From positions 2,666,001-2,730,000 of the forward strand of contig NZ_AP022608.1 in NCBI RefSeq assembly GCF_010728925.1: a stretch of 64,000 nucleotides of DNA. The letters run 5' to 3'. Below, one piece after another: positions 8,758-16,800 of the stretch. The first letter of the stretch is position 1. Each line of letters begins with the position of its first letter. Both the position numbers and the translations under genes were made by a program. Origin of the DNA: Mycolicibacterium gadium (GTDB taxonomy: Bacteria > Actinomycetota > Actinomycetes > Mycobacteriales > Mycobacteriaceae). The notes under the pieces were generated by a model. The model ran no database searches. It was not told where the DNA came from and saw nothing but the letters and a program-made list of their open reading frames with translations.

Positions 8758-9896
8758 GCGTTTCGAAGCTGAGCTGACCCCGCCGGACGCAGGGCAACGA
8801 CGCTTACGCCCACCAGCGCGATCGTCACGAACGCCGCTGCGGCGCCGACAGCATCGATCAGCAGACCGGCCGCAGGTGCACCCAACGCCTGCCCGGCCGC
8901 GATGGTGAAGAACGACAGACCGACCCCGGACGAAGTCCGGTCCGGGTACAGCCGCACGCTCCACAACAGGAGCAGTCCCGTCAGACTTATATAGGCAGCA
9001 CCGAACAGCGCGGCCGCGACGATGACCGCGACAAGGCTGGACGGCACCAGCGCCAACAGCACCGAAGCAGCGGCCATCGTCACCGTCGCTGCGATCCACG
9101 CGCGCCGCAATCCGAAGCGGCCGACGGCGTCGCCTGCCAACGCTCCGACGATGCCTGCCGCACCGAGCACGATCCACATGAGCGACGAGCGCGTCGTATC
9201 GGCTCCACCGACCGTGGTGATCAGATCGCGACCGAAAGTCCAAACCGCGATGCTGCCGATTCCCATCAACAAGGATGCGGCGATGAGACCGAAGGAACCT
9301 GGGCGCCAAAATCGTTCGGCTGCAGCCTTGGCAGGCGGGCCCGACGTGGACGGTATCGCCAGGATCACCGCGATGGTCACGAGGACGGCCAAGATCGCGT
9401 ATACGGCCCACGCCAGACGCCACTGCGTGAAGAGTGCCAGCGCAATCGGGGCGGACAACACCACGCCGACTCCGGTACCTCCGTTGACGACCGTTTGGGC
9501 TCGATCCGCCGCTCCGCTTGGCACGAACTGTGCGACGGCCGCCGCCAGCGGCGGCGAGGCGATCCCGGTGCTGCACCCGGCGACCAGCACCCCCGCGGCC
9601 AGAACCCAGGCTGACGTCGCGACGGCGACTATCGAGATACCCACTGTCGCAACGACTCCGGCTGCAACGGCCACCCAACGCGCACCAAGTCGTTCGGTCA
9701 GCACCAGGCTGACGATGATCGCGGCGCAGTACCCGACGTAGCTTCCCGCACCTATCACCCCGGTGAGCGTGGGCGTGAGGTCGAAAGCCTCGGTGAACAC
9801 GGGTGCGAACAATCCGTAGGTGAACCGCGCGAAGCCATAGCAGCATGCGATGAGCGCGGTCCCCGCGGCAACGAGGAAGTACCCGCGACGCGTCAC
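8754..9896 (-). CDS. MFS transporter (YbfB/YjiJ-like)
   Basis: The 380-residue integral membrane protein has about 12 hydrophobic segments, beginning with YFLVAAGTALIACCYGFARFTYGLFAPVF. The CYGFARFTYGLF start is characteristic of the YbfB/YjiJ major-facilitator branch. It starts at GTG 9896, 16 nt downstream of the dnaE2 stop, on the same strand. I do not recall a transporter in this position in M. tuberculosis, so it may be a lineage-specific insertion. The substrate is unknown. Confidence 0.85.
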   Translation of the reverse strand: MTRRGYFLVAAGTALIACCYGFARFTYGLFAPVFTEAFDLTPTLTGVIGAGSYVGYCAAIIVSLVLTERLGARWVAVAAGVVATVGISIVAVATSAWVLAAGVLVAGCSTGIASPPLAAAVAQFVPSGAADRAQTVVNGGTGVGVVLSAPIALALFTQWRLAWAVYAILAVLVTIAVILAIPSTSGPPAKAAAERFWRPGSFGLIAASLLMGIGSIAVWTFGRDLITTVGGADTTRSSLMWIVLGAAGIVGALAGDAVGRFGLRRAWIAATVTMAAASVLLALVPSSLVAVIVAAALFGAAYISLTGLLLLWSVRLYPDRTSSGVGLSFFTIAAGQALGAPAAGLLIDAVGAAAAFVTIALVGVSVVALRPAGSAQLRNA

Positions 9897-9912
9897 TTCT
9901 TCACGGTAGCGC

Positions 9913-12900
9913 TCAACGAAAATCGCGGGACTTCGAACCCACCCGCATGTCGAGCTTGCCCATGCGGTCGGCGACGACGGTGACCGCGCCGGTGGCGTTC
10001 TGCACCTGTCCGCGGATCAGCAGCGCCGACGCCGTCTGCGCCAGCTTGCGATGCCGCGCCCAAACCCCGCGCGAACACAGGACGTTTACCATCCCGGTCT
10101 CGTCCTCGAGGTTGATGAACGTGACCCCCTGCGCCGTCGCAGGCCGCTGGCGGTGAGTCACCGCCCCGGCCACCAGCACCCGGGTCCCATCGGGGATTCC
10201 CAGCAGTTTGTCGGCCGGAACGACGCCGAGTGCGTCGAGGTTTTCGCGCAGGAACTGGGTGGGATAGCTGTCTGACGAGACGCCCGTCGCCCACACATCG
10301 GCGGCGGCGAGTTCCAGTTCGGTCATGCCGGGCAGCGAGGGGATCTGCGATGACGCTCCCACTCCGGGGAGCCGATCGGGACGTTGGGTGGCGGCCGCGC
10401 CCGCGGCCCACAGCCCTTCTCGTCGGGTGATTCCGAAGCAACCCAGCGCACCCGCGGTGGCCAGCGCCTCGGTCTGCGGAACGCTGAGCTGAATCCGCTG
10501 GGTGAGATCAAGCAGAGAAGTGAACGGCCCGTTGTCATTTCGCTCAGCGACTATGCGTTCGGCCAGCTCGTCACCTATGTGTCGGACGCTGCCGAGCCCC
10601 AATCTGACCACCTTCCCTGCGTCTTCCAAGGTGGCGTGCGCGAGGCTGGCGTTGGCGTCCGGTCCGTGGACGGTGACACCGTGCCTGCGGGCGTCTGCCA
10701 CCAGTGACTGCGGTGAGTAGAAGCCCATCGGTTGTGCCCGCAGCAGCGCAGCACAGAACGCCGCAGGATGGTGCAGCTTGAACCACGACGAGTAGAACAC
10801 CAGCGAGGCGAAGCTCAGCGAATGGCTTTCCGGGAAACCGAAGTTGGCGAATGCTTCCAGCTTCTCGTAAATCCGGTCGGCCACCTCTCCCGTGATGCCG
10901 TGCCGGGCGCGCATGCCGTCGTAGAACCTGCCCCGCAGCCGACGCATGCGTTCGGTGGAGCGTTTGGAGCCCATCGCGCGGCGCAACTGGTCGGCCTCGG
11001 CGGCGGAGAAGCCGGCGCAGTCCACCGCGAGCTGCATGAGTTGTTCCTGGAACAGCGGCACACCCAATGTCTTTCGCAGGGCGGATTCCATCGACGGGTG
11101 CTCGTAGGTGACGCGTTCTTCCCCGTTGCGCCGTTTGATGTACGGATGCACCGACCCGCCCTGGATGGGGCCCGGACGGATCAGGGCGACCTCGACCACG
11201 AGGTCGTAGAACACCCTCGGCTTCAGCCGGGGCAGCGTGGCCATCTGCGCGCGGGACTCCACCTGGAACACCCCGACGGAGTCGGCGCGCTGCAGCATCT
11301 CGTACACCCCGGGCTCGGACAGGTCCAGCTTGGCCAGGTCGACGTCGATGCCTTTGTGCTCGCGCACCAGGTCGATGCAGTAGTGCAGCGCAGAGAGCAT
11401 ACCGAGGCCGAGTAGGTCGAACTTCACCAAACCAATTGCTGCACAGTCATCTTTGTCCCACTGCAGCACGCTGCGGTTCTCCATGCGCGCCCATTCCACC
11501 GGGCAGACGTCGGCGATGGGACGGTCGCATATCACCATGCCGCCCGAATGGATGCCCATGTGCCTCGGCAGGTTGGAGATCTGCACGGCCAGGTCGATCA
11601 CCGGTTCGGGGACATCGTCGACATGAGTCGCTTCGGTCAGGTTGCCCCACTGGCCGATCTGTTTGCTCCACGCATCCTGCTGCCCCTGGGAGAAGCCCAG
11701 CGCGCGGGCCATGTCGCGCACGGCGCTGCGGCCCCGGTAGGTGATGACGTTGGCCACCTGGGCGGCGTAGTCGCGACCGTAGCGGTTGTAGACGTACTGT
11801 ATTGCGTCCTCGCGCAGGTCCGATTCGATGTCGATGTCGATGTCCGGAGGTCCGTCGCGCGCCGGAGACAGGAACCGCTCGAACAGCAGCTCGTTGGCGA
11901 TCGGATCGACATTGGTGACCCCGAGTGCGTAACAGACAGCCGAGTTGGCCGCCGATCCCCTGCCCTGGGCCAGGATGTTGTTCTCTTTGCAGAATCGAGT
12001 GATGTCGTGAACCACCAGGAAGTAGCCCGGAAAAGTCAGCTGTTCAATGATTTTCAGTTCGTGTTCGATCTGGGCGTATGCCCGCTGGGCACGCTCGGGT
12101 GGTCCGTACCGGTTTCGGGCCCCCGTCATGACGAGATGTCTCAGCCAGCTGTCTTCGGTGTGCCCCTCCGGGACATCGAAGGGCGGCAACTGCGGGGCGA
12201 TCAGCGCGAGCCCGAACGCACACTGCTCGCCCAGGTCGGCCGCCGCGGTCACCACCTCGGGACGGTGTGCGAAGAGTTGCGCCATCTCCACCCCCGATCG
12301 CAGATGCGAACCACCCAGCGGGGCAAGATAACCGGCCGCCTCATCCATTGAATGCCGAGCGCGGATCGCACCCATGGCCATGGCCAGCCTGCCGCGGGCC
12401 GGCTCAGCAAAGTGTGCGGCGGTGGTGGCGACGACGCCGAGGCCGAACCTGGGCGCCAGTTCGGCGAGTGCGCCGTTGCGTTCGTCGTCGCAGGGATGCC
12501 CGTGGTGAGTGAGCTCGATGCTGACTCGGTCACGGCCGAACCGGTCGACCAGATCGGCGATTGCGGTGGCCGCCGCCTCCGGTCCGCCTTGGGAGAATGC
12601 CTGGCGGACATGACCTTTACGGCATCCGGTGAGGATGTGCCAGTGTCCGCCCGCCGCCTCGGTCAACGCGTCGTAGTCGTAGCGCAGCTTGCCCTTCTCA
12701 CCGCCCGCCAGATGTGCCTTCGCGAGCTCGCGCGACAGTCGCCGGTATCCCTCCGGACCGCGAGCGAGCACCAGCAGATGCGGACCCGGCGGGTCCGGGT
12801 CCTCGGTGCGGTCACCCCCGCCGAGTGACAGTTCCGCGCCGAACACCGTCTGCATGTCGAGTTCCTTGGCGGCCTCGGCGAAGCGCACCACCCCATAGAG

Positions 12901-13233
12901 CCCGTCGTGATCGGTCAACGCGATGGCACGCAGATCGAGCCTGGCGGCCTCCTCGACGAGTTCCTCCGGCGTGCTGGCGCCGTCGAGGAAGCTGTACGCC
13001 GAATGCGCATGCAACTCCGCATACGGCACCGACGATCCGGAGCGGTCGATGTCCAGCGGCTCGTAGGACCCGCGCTTGCGCGACCAGGCCGGACTGTCCC
13101 CGCCGTCGCCGATCTGCTGGTCGATGGGCCAGCCGGCACGGCGCGGTTTTGCCCCTCCGGCGGCCCGGAGCGACCTGCCTGAGAGCACCCGCTCCATTTC
13201 TGTCCAGCTCGGTGGTCCGGTATGCCAGCCCAT
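9913..13233 (-). CDS. dnaE2: Error-prone DNA polymerase III alpha subunit DnaE2
   Basis: The 1106-residue C-family polymerase works in SOS-induced translesion synthesis with ImuA' and ImuB. The start ATG 13233 gives MGWHTGPPSW, matching the mycobacterial DnaE2 start as I remember it. A PHP domain begins with AELHAHSAYSF (His75, His77) and TDHDGLYG. The polymerase core shows the catalytic Asp motif DIDIDIESD. The helix-hairpin-helix and OB-fold (VTHRQRPATAQGVTFINLEDETGMVN) follow. Unlike replicative DnaE1 it is short and lacks the long C-terminal tail. A LexA box ending 13 nt upstream of the start places it in the SOS regulon. Confidence 0.97.
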   Translation of the reverse strand: MGWHTGPPSWTEMERVLSGRSLRAAGGAKPRRAGWPIDQQIGDGGDSPAWSRKRGSYEPLDIDRSGSSVPYAELHAHSAYSFLDGASTPEELVEEAARLDLRAIALTDHDGLYGVVRFAEAAKELDMQTVFGAELSLGGGDRTEDPDPPGPHLLVLARGPEGYRRLSRELAKAHLAGGEKGKLRYDYDALTEAAGGHWHILTGCRKGHVRQAFSQGGPEAAATAIADLVDRFGRDRVSIELTHHGHPCDDERNGALAELAPRFGLGVVATTAAHFAEPARGRLAMAMGAIRARHSMDEAAGYLAPLGGSHLRSGVEMAQLFAHRPEVVTAAADLGEQCAFGLALIAPQLPPFDVPEGHTEDSWLRHLVMTGARNRYGPPERAQRAYAQIEHELKIIEQLTFPGYFLVVHDITRFCKENNILAQGRGSAANSAVCYALGVTNVDPIANELLFERFLSPARDGPPDIDIDIESDLREDAIQYVYNRYGRDYAAQVANVITYRGRSAVRDMARALGFSQGQQDAWSKQIGQWGNLTEATHVDDVPEPVIDLAVQISNLPRHMGIHSGGMVICDRPIADVCPVEWARMENRSVLQWDKDDCAAIGLVKFDLLGLGMLSALHYCIDLVREHKGIDVDLAKLDLSEPGVYEMLQRADSVGVFQVESRAQMATLPRLKPRVFYDLVVEVALIRPGPIQGGSVHPYIKRRNGEERVTYEHPSMESALRKTLGVPLFQEQLMQLAVDCAGFSAAEADQLRRAMGSKRSTERMRRLRGRFYDGMRARHGITGEVADRIYEKLEAFANFGFPESHSLSFASLVFYSSWFKLHHPAAFCAALLRAQPMGFYSPQSLVADARRHGVTVHGPDANASLAHATLEDAGKVVRLGLGSVRHIGDELAERIVAERNDNGPFTSLLDLTQRIQLSVPQTEALATAGALGCFGITRREGLWAAGAAATQRPDRLPGVGASSQIPSLPGMTELELAAADVWATGVSSDSYPTQFLRENLDALGVVPADKLLGIPDGTRVLVAGAVTHRQRPATAQGVTFINLEDETGMVNVLCSRGVWARHRKLAQTASALLIRGQVQNATGAVTVVADRMGKLDMRVGSKSRDFR

Positions 13234-13239
13234 CCACGC

Positions 13240-13261
13240 AGTTTATCGAACACATGTTCTA
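13240..13261 (-). promoter_or_regulatory. LexA (SOS) box and -10 element of dnaE2
   Basis: The plus-strand sequence 13246-13261 is TCGAACACATGTTCTA, a one-mismatch fit to the mycobacterial SOS box TCGAAC-N4-GTTCGA. On the minus strand it abuts TAAACT (13240-13245), a good TANNNT -10 hexamer. Six bases then separate the -10 from ATG 13233, so transcription would start at or near the initiation codon. LexA binding would block this promoter until DNA damage triggers LexA cleavage. Confidence 0.88.
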
Positions 13262-13281
13262 ACCGCAGCCGAGCTGTGCCA

Positions 13282-14661
13282 TTACTCGGCGTCGGGTGGG
13301 TCGGGGTCGCTGCGGAGGAGTTCTTCGGGGTGGTGGGCATGGTTGACCTCTGGAGGTCGGGTTCCATCGGTCCAGGCCAGTCGTCCGGTGTCGGTGATCG
13401 TGGTGTGCCATCGCCGGGTGCTGACTGCTGCGTGGTCGGGCCCGCAGGCGAAGAACAGCATGTCGGCGTCGGTGGCGCCGCCTGCGGCCCAGTCGACTCC
13501 GTGGTGGACCTCACTGTGATAGCCGGGTTCAGTGCAATTCGGTCGGGTGCATCCGCCGTCGCGTGAGTAGCAGATGATGCGTTGGTCGGTGGTGGCCACG
13601 CGCTTCTGGCGGCCCAGGTAGATGGGGCGTTCACTGTGGTCCTCGAACACTGCCAGGTAGTGGATCCCGTCGGTGGCCATCCGGATCAGGTCCCGCATCG
13701 GCAGGGCGGTGTCCCCTCCGGTGCGTGCCGGCGAGGGCATCGGGATGTCGGGATCGTGCACGGCGTGAGCGGCCTGGTTGAGTTCGGCCAGTGTGGTGCG
13801 GGCGATGACCGTGACGGCATGGCCGCGATGGGAACCCATCTCGCCGGAGGCGATGCCCAGCTTCAGTCCGAGTTTGATGCCGTCGTGACAGCGCTGGGTA
13901 GCGCTGCGGTCATCGTGGACTTCAGACGGTGTCCCGTCGGGCAGATGCCGGCCCGGCCGCACCGCGGCAGTGGCGGCTTCGACATAGCAGCGGGTTTCGG
14001 GGTCGATCCACCCCGACAGCCGTGACATCCCGTCGGGGCCCTGCGGACCCAGCACCATGGCGCGCCGACGCTGCCGGTCGGTCTCATCGAAATCGCCGTC
14101 CGGGTTGAAGATCTCATCGATGCGACGGCCGGCGGCCCTGACGATCTGCGCGTCGTTTTTGACCGCCTCGCGGACCAGGCTGCGTTCGACCTCCACGCGG
14201 TCAGCTGCCGACACACACGACGGCAACCGGTCCATGGCCTTCCTGATCACCCGCAGGTGGTCCTCGCCAATTACGCCGGACTCGACGGCCGCGGCCAGCA
14301 GCGGCAGTTGCGGCGGCAGCGCGGGTCCGCTGAGTTGGCGGCGCGGGGAGATTCGAGCGGCCACCTTCATCCGCCGCTTGATCTCGTCGACAGGGATCCG
14401 CAGCCGCGCCCACAGACTGTCGACCACACCGCCCACCAAGCCGACTTCATCGGGTGGGTCGGCGATCTGGCCGAACACCCGATACATCAACCCCCGGTTG
14501 GTGCGTTCCTGCGTTTCGAGGCGTTCGGCCATCTCCACCCGAAACGCGTTGCCCACCTCGTCGGAAGACAGCTCGCGCATCTGGGTATAGGCATAGTCGA
14601 CCTGGTCCAGCAGCACGCGAAACCGCTCACGTGCCGCCTCACCGGTGACGAATTCGCCCAT
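13282..14661 (-). CDS. DUF222/HNH endonuclease domain protein (13E12 repeat family)
   Basis: The 459-residue protein has the 13E12 family layout: a helical DUF222 region over about residues 30-300 (RTNRGLMYRVFGQIADPP, then MKVAARISPRRQLSGPALPP) and a C-terminal HNH nuclease-like motif. The latter contains CTRPNCTEPGYHSEVHHGVDWAAGGATDADMLFFACGPDH split over about 40 residues, with the Cys pairs and HH expected of a zinc-supported beta-beta-alpha metal fold. Start ATG 14661. These genes are repeated and mobile-looking in mycobacteria, but I see no flanking repeats here. Biological role is not established. It lies upstream of dnaE2 on the same strand, with the dnaE2 SOS box in between. Confidence 0.85.
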   Translation of the reverse strand: MGEFVTGEAARERFRVLLDQVDYAYTQMRELSSDEVGNAFRVEMAERLETQERTNRGLMYRVFGQIADPPDEVGLVGGVVDSLWARLRIPVDEIKRRMKVAARISPRRQLSGPALPPQLPLLAAAVESGVIGEDHLRVIRKAMDRLPSCVSAADRVEVERSLVREAVKNDAQIVRAAGRRIDEIFNPDGDFDETDRQRRRAMVLGPQGPDGMSRLSGWIDPETRCYVEAATAAVRPGRHLPDGTPSEVHDDRSATQRCHDGIKLGLKLGIASGEMGSHRGHAVTVIARTTLAELNQAAHAVHDPDIPMPSPARTGGDTALPMRDLIRMATDGIHYLAVFEDHSERPIYLGRQKRVATTDQRIICYSRDGGCTRPNCTEPGYHSEVHHGVDWAAGGATDADMLFFACGPDHAAVSTRRWHTTITDTGRLAWTDGTRPPEVNHAHHPEELLRSDPDPPDAE

Positions 14662-14811
14662 ACCACAACGCTAACGACACCCACCGCCACAACCGGCCCT
14701 CCCCGAGTCCGCTTCAGACAACCTGTGGATGAAGAGACGATTGGGGATAACTTCGACGACTTGTCACCGCAGCGTGCTAGCAGACCGACCATCGCCTGTC
14801 CGCGGTTTCGC

Positions 14812-15699
14812 TCACGGCAGGTCCGCGGCCTCGAACTGGTCCCTCGGAACAACCACCATCGGCACTTCCAGTACCCGCAGCATCTTCGCCGCCGTCGACC
14901 CGAGGAAAAGGCGCTTGGGTGCGCTGAGCCGACTCGATCCGACCATGATCACATCACCGTCGCGCCAAACAAGCTTGCTGACCGCTTCCTCGACGGTGCG
15001 GCCGTCGACAATCGCCGATGTCACGGGAAAGTCTTCGGGCAGTTGGCTTTTGGCCGTCTCGAGCGTGTGCTCGGCATGAGCGAGCGCACGTGCACGCACC
15101 GCGTCGTCGTCGCCGCGAAGCGTCCCGAACATCGGGTCCAGCGCAACCAACGACACCAGCCGCAGCGGAGTCCCCGCCGCTCGGCTGAACCGAACGGCGG
15201 TGTCGAGCAGCAGATCCGCGCCCGCACGCTCGCCGATCGCGCACGTCACCTCCCGCACCCGATTCTCTGACCAATGGCGGCTGCCCCGCGGCGCCACCGC
15301 CACCGGCACCGGCGCCGAATGCAGGAGCTCGTTGACGACCGATCCCAACGAGTATGGGCCCGCCAGCCCACCACCGGAGCCGCCGACGACGATCAGGTCG
15401 GCCTGCACCCGGGCGGCTTCTTTGATCAGACCGTCGGCGTACGAGTCGTCGAAACTGACGTGGGTCCCCGCGACGACGTCGGCGGGTATCGACGCCCGCG
15501 CTTCGGCCAACCAGCGCTCGGCCTGTTCGGCGAGATGCTCGTCGTAGCCACCGACCGGCACCAGCGAGGGCACCATCCGGTCCGGCGGCAAAATGATGCT
15601 CACCCCGAGTTCGGCGCCGAGCGTGCGGGCGAGCCGCACCCCCAGCGCCAGCGCGTCGGCGCCTCCCGGCGTTGCCAGGTAACCAACGATCAGTTTCAT
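14812..15699 (-). CDS. Universal stress protein (tandem USP domains)
   Basis: The 295-residue product has two UspA domains. The first begins MKLIVGYLATPGG and ends with the ATP-binding pattern VVGGSGGGLAGPYSLGSVVNELL and VPVAVAPRG. The second ends with MVGSSRLSAPKRLFLGSTAAKMLR and VPMVVVPR. The start ATG 15699 is chosen because GGAGGG lies 10 nt upstream; the frame is open a little further. Tandem USPs bind ATP and are induced under stress in mycobacteria. I see no DosR box in the upstream gap. Confidence 0.88.
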   Translation of the reverse strand: MKLIVGYLATPGGADALALGVRLARTLGAELGVSIILPPDRMVPSLVPVGGYDEHLAEQAERWLAEARASIPADVVAGTHVSFDDSYADGLIKEAARVQADLIVVGGSGGGLAGPYSLGSVVNELLHSAPVPVAVAPRGSRHWSENRVREVTCAIGERAGADLLLDTAVRFSRAAGTPLRLVSLVALDPMFGTLRGDDDAVRARALAHAEHTLETAKSQLPEDFPVTSAIVDGRTVEEAVSKLVWRDGDVIMVGSSRLSAPKRLFLGSTAAKMLRVLEVPMVVVPRDQFEAADLP

Positions 15700-15811
15700 A
15701 GCCGTACCACCCTCCATCTCGCACACCGATGTACGGACGTCGTGGGGTGAATCCTGTCAACGCGGAACCCCGGTTACCGCCGTTTGATAGAAATTGGCCG
15801 CCGGCTCAGCG

Positions 15812-16681
15812 TCAGCTGCTGTATTCGGCGGTGCCGTCCTCGAGGACCAGTCGCGCGTTCGAGCCGTCGGGATTGGCGGCCTCGGTGCGGAACACCGCAT
15901 GCCCCGGATCGGTCCGCCAGATCGACGTCGTGAGAGTTTCGCCGGGAAACACCGGCGACGTGAACCGGGCTGCGACGGCATTGACTTTCGTCGCGTCTCC
16001 GCCTCCGAGGTCGGCGACGAGCGCGCGTCCCGCAACACCGTAGCTACACAGGCCGTGCAGGATCGGCTTGGGGAAGCCGGCCAGTTCGCGTGCGAACCAC
16101 GGATCACTGTGCAGCGGATTGCGGTCACCGGAAAGCCGATAGATCAGCGCCTGGTCCTCGCGGGTGGGCAGGGCGATCGTCGAATCCGGTTCGCGGTCGG
16201 GGATTTCCGGTGCCGACGGACGCTGGCCGGGCTGGCCGCCGAATCCGCCCTCACCGCGGATGACCGCCGTGGTGTGTGTTTCGGCGATCACCTCCCCGGA
16301 GTCCGGATCGGTGCCCGTCGCCTTGAGCATGACGACGGCGTTCTTGCCCTCACCCTTGTCCTGGATGTCGGCGACTTCGGCGACGACGCTGAGCTTGCCC
16401 GCGGGCGGCAACGGTTTGAACAACCGGATCCCCTGGGATCCGTGCAGCAGCATGGCGAAGTTGAAGCTGCCGATCATGGCGGCGGCCGCGAAGGGCAGAC
16501 ACGCGATGACGGCGTACGTCGGCAACACCTGCTGCGGGGTGTCGTGGGTGTTCTCTGTGGTGAACGCGAGATCGTCGAGTCCCGCGCCAACGCCGAGTGC
16601 GTAGAGCATCGTGTCGCGGTCGGTCCATTTGAAGATCTGCGGTTCCGTCTTTGCGCCTATGGCATTCGGATCGAGCGGCAT
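15812..16681 (-). CDS. htdY: (3R)-hydroxyacyl-CoA/ACP dehydratase HtdY (MaoC family)
   Basis: The 289-residue double hot-dog dehydratase hydrates or dehydrates enoyl and 3R-hydroxyacyl thioesters in lipid metabolism. The N-terminal hot-dog half begins MPLDPNAIG. The catalytic hydratase-2 motif is in the C-terminal half: YRLSGDRNPLHSDPWFAR with Asp and His, then PKPILHGLCSYGVAGRAL. Start ATG 16681 has GGGAG 5 nt upstream, better supported than an upstream in-frame start, and the length matches Rv3389c. It is divergent from acrA1 across a 119-nt gap. Confidence 0.9.
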   Translation of the reverse strand: MPLDPNAIGAKTEPQIFKWTDRDTMLYALGVGAGLDDLAFTTENTHDTPQQVLPTYAVIACLPFAAAAMIGSFNFAMLLHGSQGIRLFKPLPPAGKLSVVAEVADIQDKGEGKNAVVMLKATGTDPDSGEVIAETHTTAVIRGEGGFGGQPGQRPSAPEIPDREPDSTIALPTREDQALIYRLSGDRNPLHSDPWFARELAGFPKPILHGLCSYGVAGRALVADLGGGDATKVNAVAARFTSPVFPGETLTTSIWRTDPGHAVFRTEAANPDGSNARLVLEDGTAEYSS

Positions 16682-16800
16682 CGAGGCTCCCTTCGCTGGT
16701 GTGTCGGACCATACACAGCACGCCGGCCGAGCCGGCAGTTCTGCCACCGCCGGCCGAGTCGGTGATCCAGCCATTGACGTTTCCCCCGCCAGGGGTGACC

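Noticed and set aside
14257..15270. 337-residue plus-strand frame spanning the HNH gene and universal stress gene.
   Set aside because: It crosses two genes with clear protein families on the other strand; composition is typical of a high-GC antisense frame.
15700..15811. DosR-type box upstream of the universal stress gene.
   Set aside because: GTACGGACGTCGTGG is only a loose palindrome and does not fit the GGGACT/AGTCCC core.
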